The notes under the pieces were generated by a model. The model ran no database searches. It saw only the letters and a program-made list of their open reading frames with translations, and had not been told where the DNA came from. 64,000 bases of DNA, taken from NCBI RefSeq assembly GCF_001021505.1, contig NZ_LDPO01000001.1, positions 372,001 through 436,000 of the forward strand, written 5' to 3'. Numbering within the stretch: the stretch's first letter is position 1; every line of letters starts with the position of its first letter. Source of the DNA: Mycolicibacter heraklionensis. Lineage in GTDB: Bacteria; Actinomycetota; Actinomycetes; Mycobacteriales; Mycobacteriaceae. This document shows positions 32,233-42,365 of the stretch, piece after piece. The position numbers and the translations under genes are program-made.

Positions 32233-33377
32233 GTATCTGGACCACCCCCGAACGCGAGGCGCTGCGCAAGACCGTGCGCGGTTTCGTCGAACGCGAAATT
32301 CTGCCGCACGTCGACGAGTGGGAACGCTCCGGCGAGCTGCCGCGCGAACTGCACCGCAAGGCCGCCGAGGTCGGCTTGCTGGGCGCGGGCTTCCCCGAGG
32401 AGGTCGGCGGCAGTGGCGGCGACGGCGCCGACGCGGTGATCGTCTGCGAGGAGATGCACCACGCCGGGGCGCCGGGCGGCGTATTCGCCTCCCTGTTCAC
32501 CTGCGGTATCGCGGTGCCGCACATGATCGCCTCCGGCGACGCCAGACTCATCGAGGAGTTCGTCCGCCCCACGCTGGCCGGCGAGAAGATCGGTTCGCTG
32601 GCCATCACCGAGCCCGGCGGCGGCTCGGATGTCGGGCACCTGCGCACCACGGCGCGCCTTGACGGCGACCACTACGTGGTCAACGGCTCCAAGACCTTCA
32701 TCACCTCCGCGGTGCGCGCCGACTATGTCGTCACCGCGGTCCGCACCGGCGGGCCGGGAGCGGCCGGGGTGTCGCTGCTGGTGGTCGAGAAGGGCACACC
32801 GGGCTTCGAGGTGAGCCGCAAGCTGGAGAAGATGGGCTGGCGATCCTCGGACACCGCCGAACTGTCCTACGTCGACGCCCGGGTGCCGACGGCCAACCTG
32901 GTCGGCGTCGAGAACACCGGCTTCGCCCAGATCGCCGCGGCGTTCGTCTCCGAGCGGGTCGGGCTGGCCGCGCAGGCATATGCCAGCGCGCAGCGCTGCC
33001 TGGATCTGACCCTGACCTGGTGCCGGGACCGGGAGACCTTCGGCCGGCCGCTGATCTCGCGGCAGGCGGTGCAGAACACCCTGGCCGAGATGGCCCGCCG
33101 CATCGATGTGGCCCGGGTCTACACCCGCCACGTCGTCGAGCGGCAGCTAGCCGGCGAAGCCTTCCTCATCCCGGAGGTGTGTTTCGCCAAGAACACCGCG
33201 GTGGAGGCCGGTGAGTGGGTGGCCAACCAGGCGGTGCAGCTGTTCGGCGGCATGGGCTATATGGCCGAGTCCGAGGTGGAGCGCCAGTATCGGGATATGC
33301 GCATCATCGGCATCGGCGGGGGAACCACCGAGATCCTGACCTCACTGGCCGCCAAGACCCTGGGATACCAATCGTGA
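32229..33377 (+). CDS. fadE13: Acyl-CoA dehydrogenase (FadE13-like)
   Basis: 382 residues from a GTG in a GTGA overlap with the AtuA gene. The three-domain acyl-CoA dehydrogenase fold is complete (ITEPGGGSDVGHLRTTARLD; ERVGLAAQAYASAQRCLDLT). The late loop reads IGIGGGTTEI, with Gly where short-chain enzymes carry the catalytic Glu, as in isovaleryl-CoA-type enzymes. This suggests a branched substrate. FAD-dependent alpha,beta-desaturation of acyl-CoA. Confidence 0.88.
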
Positions 33378-34969
33378 CGACCCTGAAGTCCACCCTGGAC
33401 CCCAACTCCCCCGCCTACACCGACGCGGCGTCCGCGCTGACCGACAAACTCGCCGAGATCGATGCCGAGCACGCCAAGGCACTCGCCGGCGGCGGACCCA
33501 AGTACGTGGACCGCCACCATTCCCGCGGCAAGCTCACCGCCCGGGAGCGCATCGAAGCGCTGATCGACGCCGACTCACCGTTCCTGGAGCTGTGCCCGCT
33601 GGCTGCCTGGGGCAGCGCCTTCCAGGTCGGTGCCAGCCTGGTCACCGGGATCGGCGCGGTCGAAGGCGTGGAGTGCATGATCGTCGCCAACGACCCGACG
33701 GTCAAAGGCGGCACCTCCAACCCGTGGACGCTGCGCAAGATCCTGCGGGCCAACAAGATCGCTTTGGAAAACCGGCTTCCGGTGATCTCCCTGGTGGAAT
33801 CCGGCGGAGCGGACCTGCCCACCCAGAAGGAAGTCTTCATCCCCGGCGGCCAGATGTTCCGCGACCTGACTCGACTGTCGGCCGCCGGCATCCCGACCAT
33901 CGCGCTGGTATTCGGCAACTCCACTGCCGGCGGGGCCTATGTGCCCGGCATGTCCGATCACGTGGTGATGATCAAGGAACGGTCCAAGGTATTCCTGGCC
34001 GGGCCGCCACTGGTGAAGATGGCCACCGGCGAGGAGTCCGACGACGAGTCGCTCGGCGGTGCCGAGATGCACTCGCGCACTTCGGGACTGGGTGATTACC
34101 TCGCCAACGACGAGCTTGACGCGGTGCGGATCGGTCGGCGGATCGTGGCCCGGCTGAACTGGACCAAGAAAGGCCCGAAGCCGGCCACCGTCGTCGAACC
34201 CAACTACGACGCCGAAGAGCTGATCGGGATCGTGCCCGCAGACCTGCGCATCCCGTTCGACCCGCGAGAGGTGATCGCACGGATCGTCGACGGCTCCGAC
34301 TTCGATGAGTTCAAGCCGCTCTACGGGTCGTCGTTGGTGACGGGCTGGGCGCGGCTACACGGATATCCGATCGGCATCCTGGCCAACGCGCGAGGCGTGC
34401 TGTTCAGTGAGGAATCCCAGAAGGCCACCCAGTTCATCCAGTTGGCCAACCGCTCCAACACCCCACTGTTGTTCCTGCACAACACCACCGGCTACATGGT
34501 GGGCAAGGACTACGAAGAGGGCGGCATGATCAAGCACGGCTCGATGATGATCAACGCCGTGTCCAACTCGACGGTGCCGCACATCTCGCTGCTGCTCGGC
34601 GCGTCGTATGGGGCAGGGCACTACGGCATGTGTGGGCGCGCCTACGATCCGCGCTTTCTGTTCGCCTGGCCGTCGGCCAAGTCCTCGGTGATGGGCGGGG
34701 CACAGCTCGCGGGCGTGCTGTCCATCGTGAACCGGGCGGCCACCGAGGCCCGCGGGCAGCAGGTCGACGAGCAGGCCGATGCCGCCATGCGCGCCATGGT
34801 CGAAGGGCAGATCGAAGCCGAGTCGCTGCCGCTCGTGCTGTCCGGGATGCTCTACGACGACGGGGTGATCGACCCCCGCGACACCCGCACCGTATTGGGA
34901 ATGTGTTTGTCCGCCATCGCCAATGGCCCGATCGAGGGGACGTCGAACTTCGGCGTCTTCCGGATGTAG
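33374..34969 (+). CDS. accD2: Acyl-CoA carboxylase beta subunit (carboxyltransferase)
   Basis: 531 residues from a GTG in a GTGA overlap. It has N and C carboxyltransferase domains (VESGGADLPTQ, GNSTAGGAYVPGMSDHVVMI, MGGAQLAGVLS). It resembles the methylcrotonyl-/geranyl-CoA carboxylase group rather than propionyl-CoA carboxylase. It pairs with the alpha subunit encoded 12 bp downstream. Confidence 0.9.
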   Translation: MTTLKSTLDPNSPAYTDAASALTDKLAEIDAEHAKALAGGGPKYVDRHHSRGKLTARERIEALIDADSPFLELCPLAAWGSAFQVGASLVTGIGAVEGVECMIVANDPTVKGGTSNPWTLRKILRANKIALENRLPVISLVESGGADLPTQKEVFIPGGQMFRDLTRLSAAGIPTIALVFGNSTAGGAYVPGMSDHVVMIKERSKVFLAGPPLVKMATGEESDDESLGGAEMHSRTSGLGDYLANDELDAVRIGRRIVARLNWTKKGPKPATVVEPNYDAEELIGIVPADLRIPFDPREVIARIVDGSDFDEFKPLYGSSLVTGWARLHGYPIGILANARGVLFSEESQKATQFIQLANRSNTPLLFLHNTTGYMVGKDYEEGGMIKHGSMMINAVSNSTVPHISLLLGASYGAGHYGMCGRAYDPRFLFAWPSAKSSVMGGAQLAGVLSIVNRAATEARGQQVDEQADAAMRAMVEGQIEAESLPLVLSGMLYDDGVIDPRDTRTVLGMCLSAIANGPIEGTSNFGVFRM

Positions 34970-34981
34970 GGGATACCGCCG

Positions 34982-36979
34982 ATGATCAGCACTGTTCTGG
35001 TGGCCAACCGCGGCGAGATCGCTCGACGGGTCTTCGCCACCTGCCGTCGACTGGGCCTGGGCACGGTCGCGGTCTACACCGACCCCGACGCGGGCATGCC
35101 GCACGTCACCGAAGCCGACGCGAAGGTACGCCTGCCGGAGACCACCAGCTACCTGTCCGCCGAGGCGATCATCGCCGCAGCCCAGGCGGCCGGCGCCGAC
35201 GCCATCCATCCCGGTTACGGATTCCTCTCCGAGAACGCCGAATTCGCTGCTGCCGTGCAGGCCGCCGGGCTGACCTGGATCGGGCCGCCGGTGGCCGCGG
35301 TGACCTCGATGGGCTCCAAGATCGAGTCGAAGAAGATGATGGCCGCGGCCGGGGTGCCGGTTCTGGAAGAACTCGACCCGGAAACCGTCACCGCCGACCA
35401 ACTGCCGGTGCTGGTGAAGGCCTCCGCAGGTGGTGGCGGCCGCGGCATGCGGGTGGTCAGCGAATTGTCAGCCTTGGCAGGCGAAGTGGCGGCCGCTCAG
35501 CGCGAAGCCGCGTCGGCGTTCGGCGACCCGACGGTGTTCTGCGAGCGCTACCTGCCGACCGGGCATCACATCGAGGTCCAGGTGATGGCCGATCAGCACG
35601 GCACGGTGTGGGCGGTCGGCGAACGGGAATGCTCGATTCAGCGCCGCCACCAGAAGGTCATCGAGGAGGCGCCGTCGCCGTTGGTGGAACGCACCCCCGG
35701 GATGCGCGCCAAGCTGTTCGAGGCCGCCAGGCTGGCGGCCAGCGCGATCGGCTACACCGGCGCCGGCACCGTGGAGTTTTTGGCCGACTCCCGCGGCGAG
35801 TTCTACTTCCTGGAGATGAACACCCGGCTGCAGGTCGAGCACCCGGTCACCGAGGAGACCACCGGTGTCGACCTGGTCGAACTGCAGATCGCGGTGGCCG
35901 ACGGGGCTCGCCTGGACGCCGAACCGCCGGCCGCACACGGGCATTCGATCGAGGTGCGCCTCTATGCCGAAGACCCGGCCCACGGGTGGCAGCCGCAGGC
36001 CGGGCCGGTGCACGCCCTCGACGTTCCGGGCGTAACGATTCAGTTCGAGACGCTGTCCCGGCGCACCGGCGTCCGGCTGGACTCCGGCATCGTCGGCGGG
36101 TCGACCGTTTCCATTTACTACGACCCGATGCTGGCCAAAGTGATCAGCTACGCGCCGACCCGCCGGCAGGCGGCGGCCGTGCTCGCAGGCGCGCTGGCGC
36201 GCACCCGGCTGCACGGGCTGCGCACCAACCGTGACCTGCTGGTCAACGTCCTGCGGCATCCAGCCTTCCTGGACGGCGCCACCGACACGGCGTTCTTCGA
36301 TACGCACGGTCTGACGGAACTGTCGGCGCCGCTGGCCGACGCCGCGACGGTGCGGGCCAGCGCAATCGCGGCCGCCCTGGCCGACGCCGCCCATAATCGG
36401 GCCACCGCCCAGGCGTTCGGCTCCATTCCCGGCGGCTGGCGCAACCTGGCGTCGGGATTCCAGTCCAAGGGCTACCTCGACGACACCGGGGCCGAACACC
36501 GCGTCGAATACCGTTTCACCCGAACGGGATTGATCATCAACGACGACGTCACCCTGGTGTCGTCGACCCCGGACGAAGTGGTACTGGCCGACCCGGCCGG
36601 CGTCGCCCGCACGTTCACCGTCGCCCGCTACGGCGACGTCGGCTCCGCCGACATCTGGGTGGACTCCCCCGCCGGCGGTGTCCACCTGGTGGCGTTGCCT
36701 CGGTTCCCCGACCCCGAGTCGGCGGTGGCGCAGGGGTCACTGCTGGCGCCCATGCCCGGCAACGTGATCCGGCTGGGCGCAGCCGTCGGCGACCAGGTGA
36801 CCGCCGGCCAGCCCCTGATCTGGCTGGAAGCCATGAAGATGGAGCACACCATCAGCGCACCGACCGACGGTGTGCTCACCCAGCTCGACGTCAAGCCCGG
36901 CGACCAAGTGGAGGTCGGTGCCGTGCTGGCCCGTGTCGAACAGCCCGAGACAACGCAAGCAGAAGGAGATCCACTGTGA
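34982..36979 (+). CDS. accA2: Acyl-CoA carboxylase alpha subunit (biotin carboxylase + BCCP)
   Basis: 665 residues. The biotin carboxylase domain (about 1-450; LVKASAGGGGRGMRVV ATP-grasp loop, EMNTRLQVEHPVTE) is followed by a beta-subunit-binding domain and a C-terminal biotinyl domain (LEAMKMEH, biotin on K619). It carboxylates biotin and delivers it to the AccD2 subunit. Confidence 0.93.
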   Translation: MISTVLVANRGEIARRVFATCRRLGLGTVAVYTDPDAGMPHVTEADAKVRLPETTSYLSAEAIIAAAQAAGADAIHPGYGFLSENAEFAAAVQAAGLTWIGPPVAAVTSMGSKIESKKMMAAAGVPVLEELDPETVTADQLPVLVKASAGGGGRGMRVVSELSALAGEVAAAQREAASAFGDPTVFCERYLPTGHHIEVQVMADQHGTVWAVGERECSIQRRHQKVIEEAPSPLVERTPGMRAKLFEAARLAASAIGYTGAGTVEFLADSRGEFYFLEMNTRLQVEHPVTEETTGVDLVELQIAVADGARLDAEPPAAHGHSIEVRLYAEDPAHGWQPQAGPVHALDVPGVTIQFETLSRRTGVRLDSGIVGGSTVSIYYDPMLAKVISYAPTRRQAAAVLAGALARTRLHGLRTNRDLLVNVLRHPAFLDGATDTAFFDTHGLTELSAPLADAATVRASAIAAALADAAHNRATAQAFGSIPGGWRNLASGFQSKGYLDDTGAEHRVEYRFTRTGLIINDDVTLVSSTPDEVVLADPAGVARTFTVARYGDVGSADIWVDSPAGGVHLVALPRFPDPESAVAQGSLLAPMPGNVIRLGAAVGDQVTAGQPLIWLEAMKMEHTISAPTDGVLTQLDVKPGDQVEVGAVLARVEQPETTQAEGDPL

Positions 36980-38154
36980 CCGATTCCAAGAGCGACACCA
37001 GCTTCATCGAAAGCGACGAACGGCGCGCCCTGCGCGAGGCAGTCGCGGCGATGGCCCGCGACTACGGCCAGGACTACTACCTGGAGAAGGCCCGCGCCGG
37101 CGAGCACACCGACGAACTGTGGAACGAAGCGGGCAAGCTCGGCTTCATCGGAGTGAACCTGCCCGAGGAGTACGGCGGCGGCGGCGCCGGTATGTACGAG
37201 CTGTCGCTGGTCATGGAAGAGATGGCGACGAACGGCTGCGCGCTGCTGATGATGGTGGTCTCGCCCGCCATCAACGGCACCATCATCTCCAAGTTCGGCA
37301 CCGACGAGCAGAAGCAGCGCTGGATCCCCGGTATCGCCGACGGATCGTTGACCATGGCCTTCGCCATCACCGAGCCCGACGCCGGGTCCAACTCGCACAA
37401 GATCACCACCACCGCGCGCCGCGACGGGTCGGACTGGATCCTCAAGGGCCAGAAAACCTTTATCTCTGGCATCGACCAGGCGCAGGCGGTGCTGGTGGTC
37501 GGCCGCAGTGAAGACGCCAAGACCGGCAACCTGCGGCCCGCGCTGTTCGTGGTGCCCACCGACGCTCCGGGGCTGAGCTACACGCCCATCGAGATGGAGC
37601 TGATCAGCCCGGAGCGCCAGTTCCAGGTGTTCCTCGACGACGTCCGGCTGCCGGCCGACGCGCTGGTGGGTTCCGAGGACGCCGCCATCGCCCAGCTGTT
37701 CGCCGGGCTGAACCCGGAGCGCATCATGGGCGCGGCCAGCGCGGTCGGCATGGGCCGTTTCGCGATCGGCAAGGCCGTGGACTACGTCACCACCCGCCAG
37801 GTGTGGAAGACCCCGATCGGCGCGCACCAGGGCCTGTCGCACCCGCTGGCCCAGAACCACATCGAGATTCAGCTGGCCAAGCTGATGATGCAGAAGGCGG
37901 CGACGCTGTATGACGCCGGCGACGACTTCGGCGCGGCGGAGGCGGCCAACATGGCCAAGTACGCCGCCGGTGAGGCGTCGACCCGGGCGGTGGACCAGGC
38001 GGTGCAGTCCCTCGGCGGCAACGGCCTGACCAAGGAGTACGGCATCGCCGCGGCGGTCACCGCGTCCCGGCTGGCGCGGATCGCCCCGGTGAGCCGGGAG
38101 ATGGTCCTCAACTTCGTCGCGCAGACCTCGCTGGGCCTGCCGCGGTCGTACTGA
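36976..38154 (+). CDS. fadE12: Acyl-CoA dehydrogenase (FadE12-like)
   Basis: 392 residues from a GTG in a GTGA overlap with accA2. The acyl-CoA dehydrogenase core is clear (FAITEPDAGSNSHKITTTAR, LGGNGLTKEYG). It is the second dehydrogenase of the operon, so the pathway may need two desaturations or have two substrates. It is coupled to echA7 by a TGATG overlap. Confidence 0.88.
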   Translation: MTDSKSDTSFIESDERRALREAVAAMARDYGQDYYLEKARAGEHTDELWNEAGKLGFIGVNLPEEYGGGGAGMYELSLVMEEMATNGCALLMMVVSPAINGTIISKFGTDEQKQRWIPGIADGSLTMAFAITEPDAGSNSHKITTTARRDGSDWILKGQKTFISGIDQAQAVLVVGRSEDAKTGNLRPALFVVPTDAPGLSYTPIEMELISPERQFQVFLDDVRLPADALVGSEDAAIAQLFAGLNPERIMGAASAVGMGRFAIGKAVDYVTTRQVWKTPIGAHQGLSHPLAQNHIEIQLAKLMMQKAATLYDAGDDFGAAEAANMAKYAAGEASTRAVDQAVQSLGGNGLTKEYGIAAAVTASRLARIAPVSREMVLNFVAQTSLGLPRSY

Positions 38155-38990
38155 TGGACACGCTGGTCTCCTACACCGGGCCGGAACACACCGGCGACGG
38201 TTCGGCCCGGCTGACCCTGGACTCGCCGCACAACCGCAACGCGCTGTCGTCGAAGCTGGTCGCCCAGCTGCACGCCGGGCTGCGCGACGCCGCGGCCGAC
38301 CCGAACGTGCGGGTGGTGGTGCTGGGCCACACCGGCAACACGTTCTGCGCCGGTGCGGACCTGAGTGAGGCCAGCGGGGGTGACCCCGGCGGTTCAGCGA
38401 GGCTCGACGGAGGAGAGGCGAAGCTGGGACCGCCGCTTGGACCCGGCGAGCTGGCCGCGGACCGGGCCCGTGAGATGGCAGCGCTGCTGCGCGCGATCGT
38501 CGAGTCGCCGCGGCCGGTGATCGCGGCGGTGGACGGCCACGTGCGGGCCGGCGGCATGGGGCTGGTCGGCGCCTGCGACCTCGCGGTCGCCGGGCCGGCC
38601 AGCACCTTCGCCCTGACCGAGGCCCGCATCGGGGTGGCGCCGTCGATCATCTCGCTGACGCTGCTGCCCAAGCTCTCGCCGCGAGCCGCGGCCCGCTACT
38701 ACCTGACCGGCGAGAAGTTCGGCGCCGCCGAAGCCGCGGCGATCGGGCTGATCACCCTGGCCGCCGATGACGTCGACGCCGCAGTCGCCGGTCTGGTTGC
38801 CAACCTGCGGCTCGGGTCCCCGCAGGGGTTGGCGGCGTCCAAGGCCCTGACCACCGCGGCGGTGCTGGCCGGTTTCGACCGGGACGCCGAACCGCTCAGC
38901 GTCGCGTCGGCGCGGATGTTCGTCTCCGACGAAGCTCGGGAAGGGATGCTGGCATTCCTGCAGAAGCGCCCACCCAGCTGGGCCGGCTGA
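38154..38990 (+). CDS. echA7: Enoyl-CoA hydratase family protein (EchA7-like)
   Basis: 278 residues with the crotonase fold. In the AAVDGHVRAGGMGLVGACD segment the first catalytic Glu of classical hydratases is Gly, while the second Glu is kept (FALTEARIGVAP). It may therefore act on an atypical substrate, such as a methylglutaconyl- or isohexenylglutaconyl-CoA type, or catalyse another crotonase reaction. Last gene of the operon. Confidence 0.85.
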   Translation: MDTLVSYTGPEHTGDGSARLTLDSPHNRNALSSKLVAQLHAGLRDAAADPNVRVVVLGHTGNTFCAGADLSEASGGDPGGSARLDGGEAKLGPPLGPGELAADRAREMAALLRAIVESPRPVIAAVDGHVRAGGMGLVGACDLAVAGPASTFALTEARIGVAPSIISLTLLPKLSPRAAARYYLTGEKFGAAEAAAIGLITLAADDVDAAVAGLVANLRLGSPQGLAASKALTTAAVLAGFDRDAEPLSVASARMFVSDEAREGMLAFLQKRPPSWAG

Positions 38991-39048
38991 CTCCACTTTG
39001 GGCAACCCAGCTTGCGGCAAACGCGGTTAGTCGTAGGCTACGTATCCG

Positions 39049-39648
39049 ATGAGGAACTCAACCCGGCGTGGCGTCGACTCGAACGGCACCCAGTCGCGCG
39101 CCGCTGACACCGACCGGATCCAGTTGGCGCAGGTGCTGGGCGACGCCGTCGCGCAAGGCCAACTGCCGATGAGCGAGTACGAGGCCCGGCTCGCCAAGGC
39201 CTACGCGGCGCAGACCTACGACGAGCTCGACCGTCTGCGCGCCGACCTGCCGGGCTCCTCGGTGTGCCCGCACCGCGGCGGTGACTGCAAACCCGCCCCG
39301 TCCACGTTGCTGCTGGCGATCATGAGTTCCTTCGAGCGGCGCGGTCGGTGGAACGTGCCCAAGCGGCTGACCACATTCTCCCTGTGGGGCGGCGGCGTCA
39401 TCGACCTGCGCTACGCCGACTTCACCTCGCCGGACGTCGAGATCAACGCCTACTCCATCATGGGCGGACAGACCATTCTGCTGCCGCCGGAGGTCAACGT
39501 GGACATCCACGGTTACGGCGTGATGGGCGGCTTCGACCAGCAGGTCGAGGGCACCGGCACCCCGGGTGCACCGACGGTCAAGGTGCGCGGTTTCTCGCTG
39601 TGGGGCGGGGTCGGCATCCGCCGCAAGAACCGCAAACCGCGCGGCTGA
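39049..39648 (+). CDS. DUF1707 protein with LiaF-like C-terminal domain (Rv0966c-like)
   Basis: 199 residues. Residues about 20-70 are a DUF1707/SHOCT-like domain (RIQLAQVLGDAVAQGQLPMS). The C-terminal 110 residues are a beta-helix-like domain with repeated MGG turns (INAYSIMGGQTILLPPEV), as in cell-wall stress LiaF-type proteins. No membrane helix. A cytoplasmic stress-related role is possible. Confidence 0.75.
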   Translation: MRNSTRRGVDSNGTQSRAADTDRIQLAQVLGDAVAQGQLPMSEYEARLAKAYAAQTYDELDRLRADLPGSSVCPHRGGDCKPAPSTLLLAIMSSFERRGRWNVPKRLTTFSLWGGGVIDLRYADFTSPDVEINAYSIMGGQTILLPPEVNVDIHGYGVMGGFDQQVEGTGTPGAPTVKVRGFSLWGGVGIRRKNRKPRG

Positions 39649-39701
39649 GACCAGCCGCGGCGGTCTCGACATGTGCGCCGGAGCAAGGGCACACTTTGGG
39701 C

Positions 39702-41162
39702 ATGGAGACACCGCGCCGCTGTCTGACCGGCATCTCTGACGTACGCGCGTTCTTCCACACCAACACCACGCCGCTGTATTTCATCTCGCCGACCCCGTTC
39801 AACCTGCTGGGCATCGACCGTTGGGTTCGAAACTTCTTCTACCTGACCTACTTCGACTCGTTCGAGGGCACGCATTCGCGGGTGTTCGTGCCCCGGCGAC
39901 GGGACCGCCTTGATTTCGACTCCATGGGCGATGTGTGCAATCACCTCTTGTCCGATCCCGAGACACTCGAGTTCATCGCGGGCCGGGGCCCCGGTGGCAA
40001 AGCCTGCTTCGTGATGATGGAAGAAGAAACGCAAACGCTCGCGCGGCAGGCCGGTCTGGAGGTCATGCACCCCTCGGTGGCGGTGCGCAATCGCCTGGGC
40101 TCGAAGACCATCATGACGCGCCTGGCCGACTCGGCGGGCGTGCCGAGTGTGCCGCACGTGATGGGGCGGGCCGGCTCCTACGAAGAACTGCTGACGCTGG
40201 CGCGGGACGCCGGATTAGGAGATGACCTCGTCATCTCCATCCCTTATGGCAACGCTGGCAGCGGGACGTTCTTTGTGCGCGGTCAGGCCGACTGGGACCA
40301 GCACGCCGCTGAGCTGACCGCGGAGCAGGAATTCAAAGCCATGAAGCGGATCCGCAATGTCGAGGTGTGCATCGAAGGTGCGGTGACCCGCCACGGCACC
40401 GTAATCGGCCCCGCGATGACCAGTCTGGTCGGTTATTCAGAGCTGACTCCGAATCCCGGCGCCTGGTGCGGCAACGACATCTGGCGCGAAGTACTCCCGC
40501 CAGACCAGACGCACGCCGCGCGAGAAATGGTGCGAAAGCTGGGCGACATCCTGAGCCGGGAAGGTTATCGCGGCTATTTCGAAGTGGACCTGCTGCACGA
40601 CTTGGACTCCGACGAGCTCTACCTCGGCGAGGTCAACCCGCGACTGTCCGGCGCCAGCCCGATGACCAACCTGACCACCGAGGCCTACGCCGACATGCCG
40701 CTGTTCCTGTTCCATCTGCTGGAGTACATGGACGTGGAGTATGAGCTCGACATCGACGAGATCAACGCGCGCTGGGAGCGCGGCTATGGAGAGGACGAGG
40801 TCTGGGGCCAGGTGATCATCAACGAGACCTCGCCGGAGGTCGAGCTCTTCACCGCGACGCCGCGCACCGGGGTGTGGCGCATCGACGACGACGGCCGGGT
40901 GTCCTTTGCGCGGTCCGCCAACGACTGGGCCACACTGCTCGACGGGTCCGAGGCGTTCTACATGCGCGTCGCGGCACCCGGCGACTTGCGTTCCGAAGGC
41001 GCCCAACTCGGCGTACTCGTCACCCGCGGACACTTGCAGACCACCGATTATCGACTGACCGAACGCTGCCAGCGCTGGGTCAAAGGCATGAGAGCGAAAT
41101 TTGTCTCAACACCCCTGACACCGGCCACGCCGATCGTCTCCCGGCTCGTCGCGCGCGCGTGA
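39702..41162 (+). CDS. ATP-grasp ligase / biotin-carboxylase-like protein
   Basis: 486 residues from ATG 39702. The central ATP-grasp fold is visible: LVISIPYGNAGSGTFFVRGQ ATP loop, EVDLLHDLDSDELYLGEVNP metal site. No BCCP or carboxyltransferase partner is encoded nearby. It more likely joins a carboxylate to an amine or thiol than acts as a biotin carboxylase. GTGA overlap with the serine hydrolase gene shows a shared operon. Substrate unknown. Confidence 0.75.
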   Translation: METPRRCLTGISDVRAFFHTNTTPLYFISPTPFNLLGIDRWVRNFFYLTYFDSFEGTHSRVFVPRRRDRLDFDSMGDVCNHLLSDPETLEFIAGRGPGGKACFVMMEEETQTLARQAGLEVMHPSVAVRNRLGSKTIMTRLADSAGVPSVPHVMGRAGSYEELLTLARDAGLGDDLVISIPYGNAGSGTFFVRGQADWDQHAAELTAEQEFKAMKRIRNVEVCIEGAVTRHGTVIGPAMTSLVGYSELTPNPGAWCGNDIWREVLPPDQTHAAREMVRKLGDILSREGYRGYFEVDLLHDLDSDELYLGEVNPRLSGASPMTNLTTEAYADMPLFLFHLLEYMDVEYELDIDEINARWERGYGEDEVWGQVIINETSPEVELFTATPRTGVWRIDDDGRVSFARSANDWATLLDGSEAFYMRVAAPGDLRSEGAQLGVLVTRGHLQTTDYRLTERCQRWVKGMRAKFVSTPLTPATPIVSRLVARA

Positions 41163-42343
41163 GCGACGCCGCGCCGGGCCGCATCCCGGACGGGATCTCC
41201 CTGGACAACTGGCTGTCTGAACCGTATTCGCGGTGGTCGTTTCAGCACGTTGAGGACTTCGTGCCGACCGCGGTGATTGCGCGTGGGACCGGGCCCGCCG
41301 CGGTGCTGCCCACGACCGGCGGCGAGCTGGCCTCGGTCCCGGTGACCACGACGGACGGAGCCGTCGCCGCCGTCGGCGCCGTCATGGAGGCCACCGCGAC
41401 CGACGGGTGGGCCGTCGCCCACCGCGGCGCGCTGGTGGCCGAGGTGTATCTGGGCGCACTGGGAGCACGCACCCGGCACTTGCTGTTCTCGGTGAGCAAG
41501 TCGATGGTGGCCGCCGTCGTCGGCGCGCTGCACGGGGCGGGGGCCATCGCCCTCGAGGCACCGGTCACCGCGTACGTGCCCGCACTGGCGGACTGCGGCT
41601 ACGCCGGCGCGACGGTGCGCCACCTGCTGGATATGCGCTCGGGTATCGCCTTCTCGGACAACTACCTGCACCCGACCGCGGAGATACACACCCTCGACGA
41701 GGCGGTCGGGTGGGCCCCCGGCAGCGGCACGGACAGTCCGGCCACTCTGTGTGATTTCCTGCTGACGTTGCGGCAGAAGTCGGCGCACGGCGGCCCGTTC
41801 GAGTACCGCTCGTGCGAAACCGACGTACTCGGCTGGATCTGCGAGGTCGCCGGCGGCCAGCGGATGCCCGAACTGATGTCGGAGCTGGTGTGGAGCCGCA
41901 TCGGTGCCCAATGCGACGCCACCATAGGCGTGGACCCGGTCGGCACCGGGTTTTTCGACGGCGGCATCAGCGCCTGCCTCACCGACCTGATCCGGTTCGG
42001 GTCGCTGTTCTTACGCGGCGGGGTTTCGTTGACCGGCCGGCGGGTGGTGCCGGCGGCGTGGATCGCCGACACCCTCGACGGCGGTCCCGACTCGCGTCAG
42101 GCGTTCGCCGCCAGCCCTGATGACACCGGAATGCCCGGCGGGATGTACCGCAATCAGGTGTGGTTCCCCTACCCGGGCAGCAATGTGGTGTTGTGCCAGG
42201 GCATGTGCGGCCAGCTGATCTATATCAACCGCGCCGCGGAGGTGGTCGGCGCCAAGTTGTCCACCCAGTCCTACGCGGCTGACTCGCGGATGTTCTCCGA
42301 CACCCTGCGTGCCTTCGATGCGATGGCGCGGGAACTCGGCTAG
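41159..42343 (+). CDS. Serine hydrolase of the beta-lactamase/esterase family
   Basis: 394 residues from a GTG in a GTGA overlap. The SxxK motif is S111-x-x-K114 (FSVSKSMVAAV). A family Tyr lies in YRSCETDVLGWICE. No signal peptide, so a cytoplasmic amide or ester hydrolase is likely. Together with the ATP-grasp enzyme it could make and edit a peptide-like product; this is inference. Confidence 0.82.
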   Translation: MSDAAPGRIPDGISLDNWLSEPYSRWSFQHVEDFVPTAVIARGTGPAAVLPTTGGELASVPVTTTDGAVAAVGAVMEATATDGWAVAHRGALVAEVYLGALGARTRHLLFSVSKSMVAAVVGALHGAGAIALEAPVTAYVPALADCGYAGATVRHLLDMRSGIAFSDNYLHPTAEIHTLDEAVGWAPGSGTDSPATLCDFLLTLRQKSAHGGPFEYRSCETDVLGWICEVAGGQRMPELMSELVWSRIGAQCDATIGVDPVGTGFFDGGISACLTDLIRFGSLFLRGGVSLTGRRVVPAAWIADTLDGGPDSRQAFAASPDDTGMPGGMYRNQVWFPYPGSNVVLCQGMCGQLIYINRAAEVVGAKLSTQSYAADSRMFSDTLRAFDAMARELG

Positions 42344-42365
42344 CAGCGGGCCATCGCCATCGGAC

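Noticed and set aside
34630..36234. 534-codon plus-strand open frame
   Set aside because: It overlaps accD2 and accA2 in another frame and is rich in Arg and Gly; both carboxylase genes are certain.
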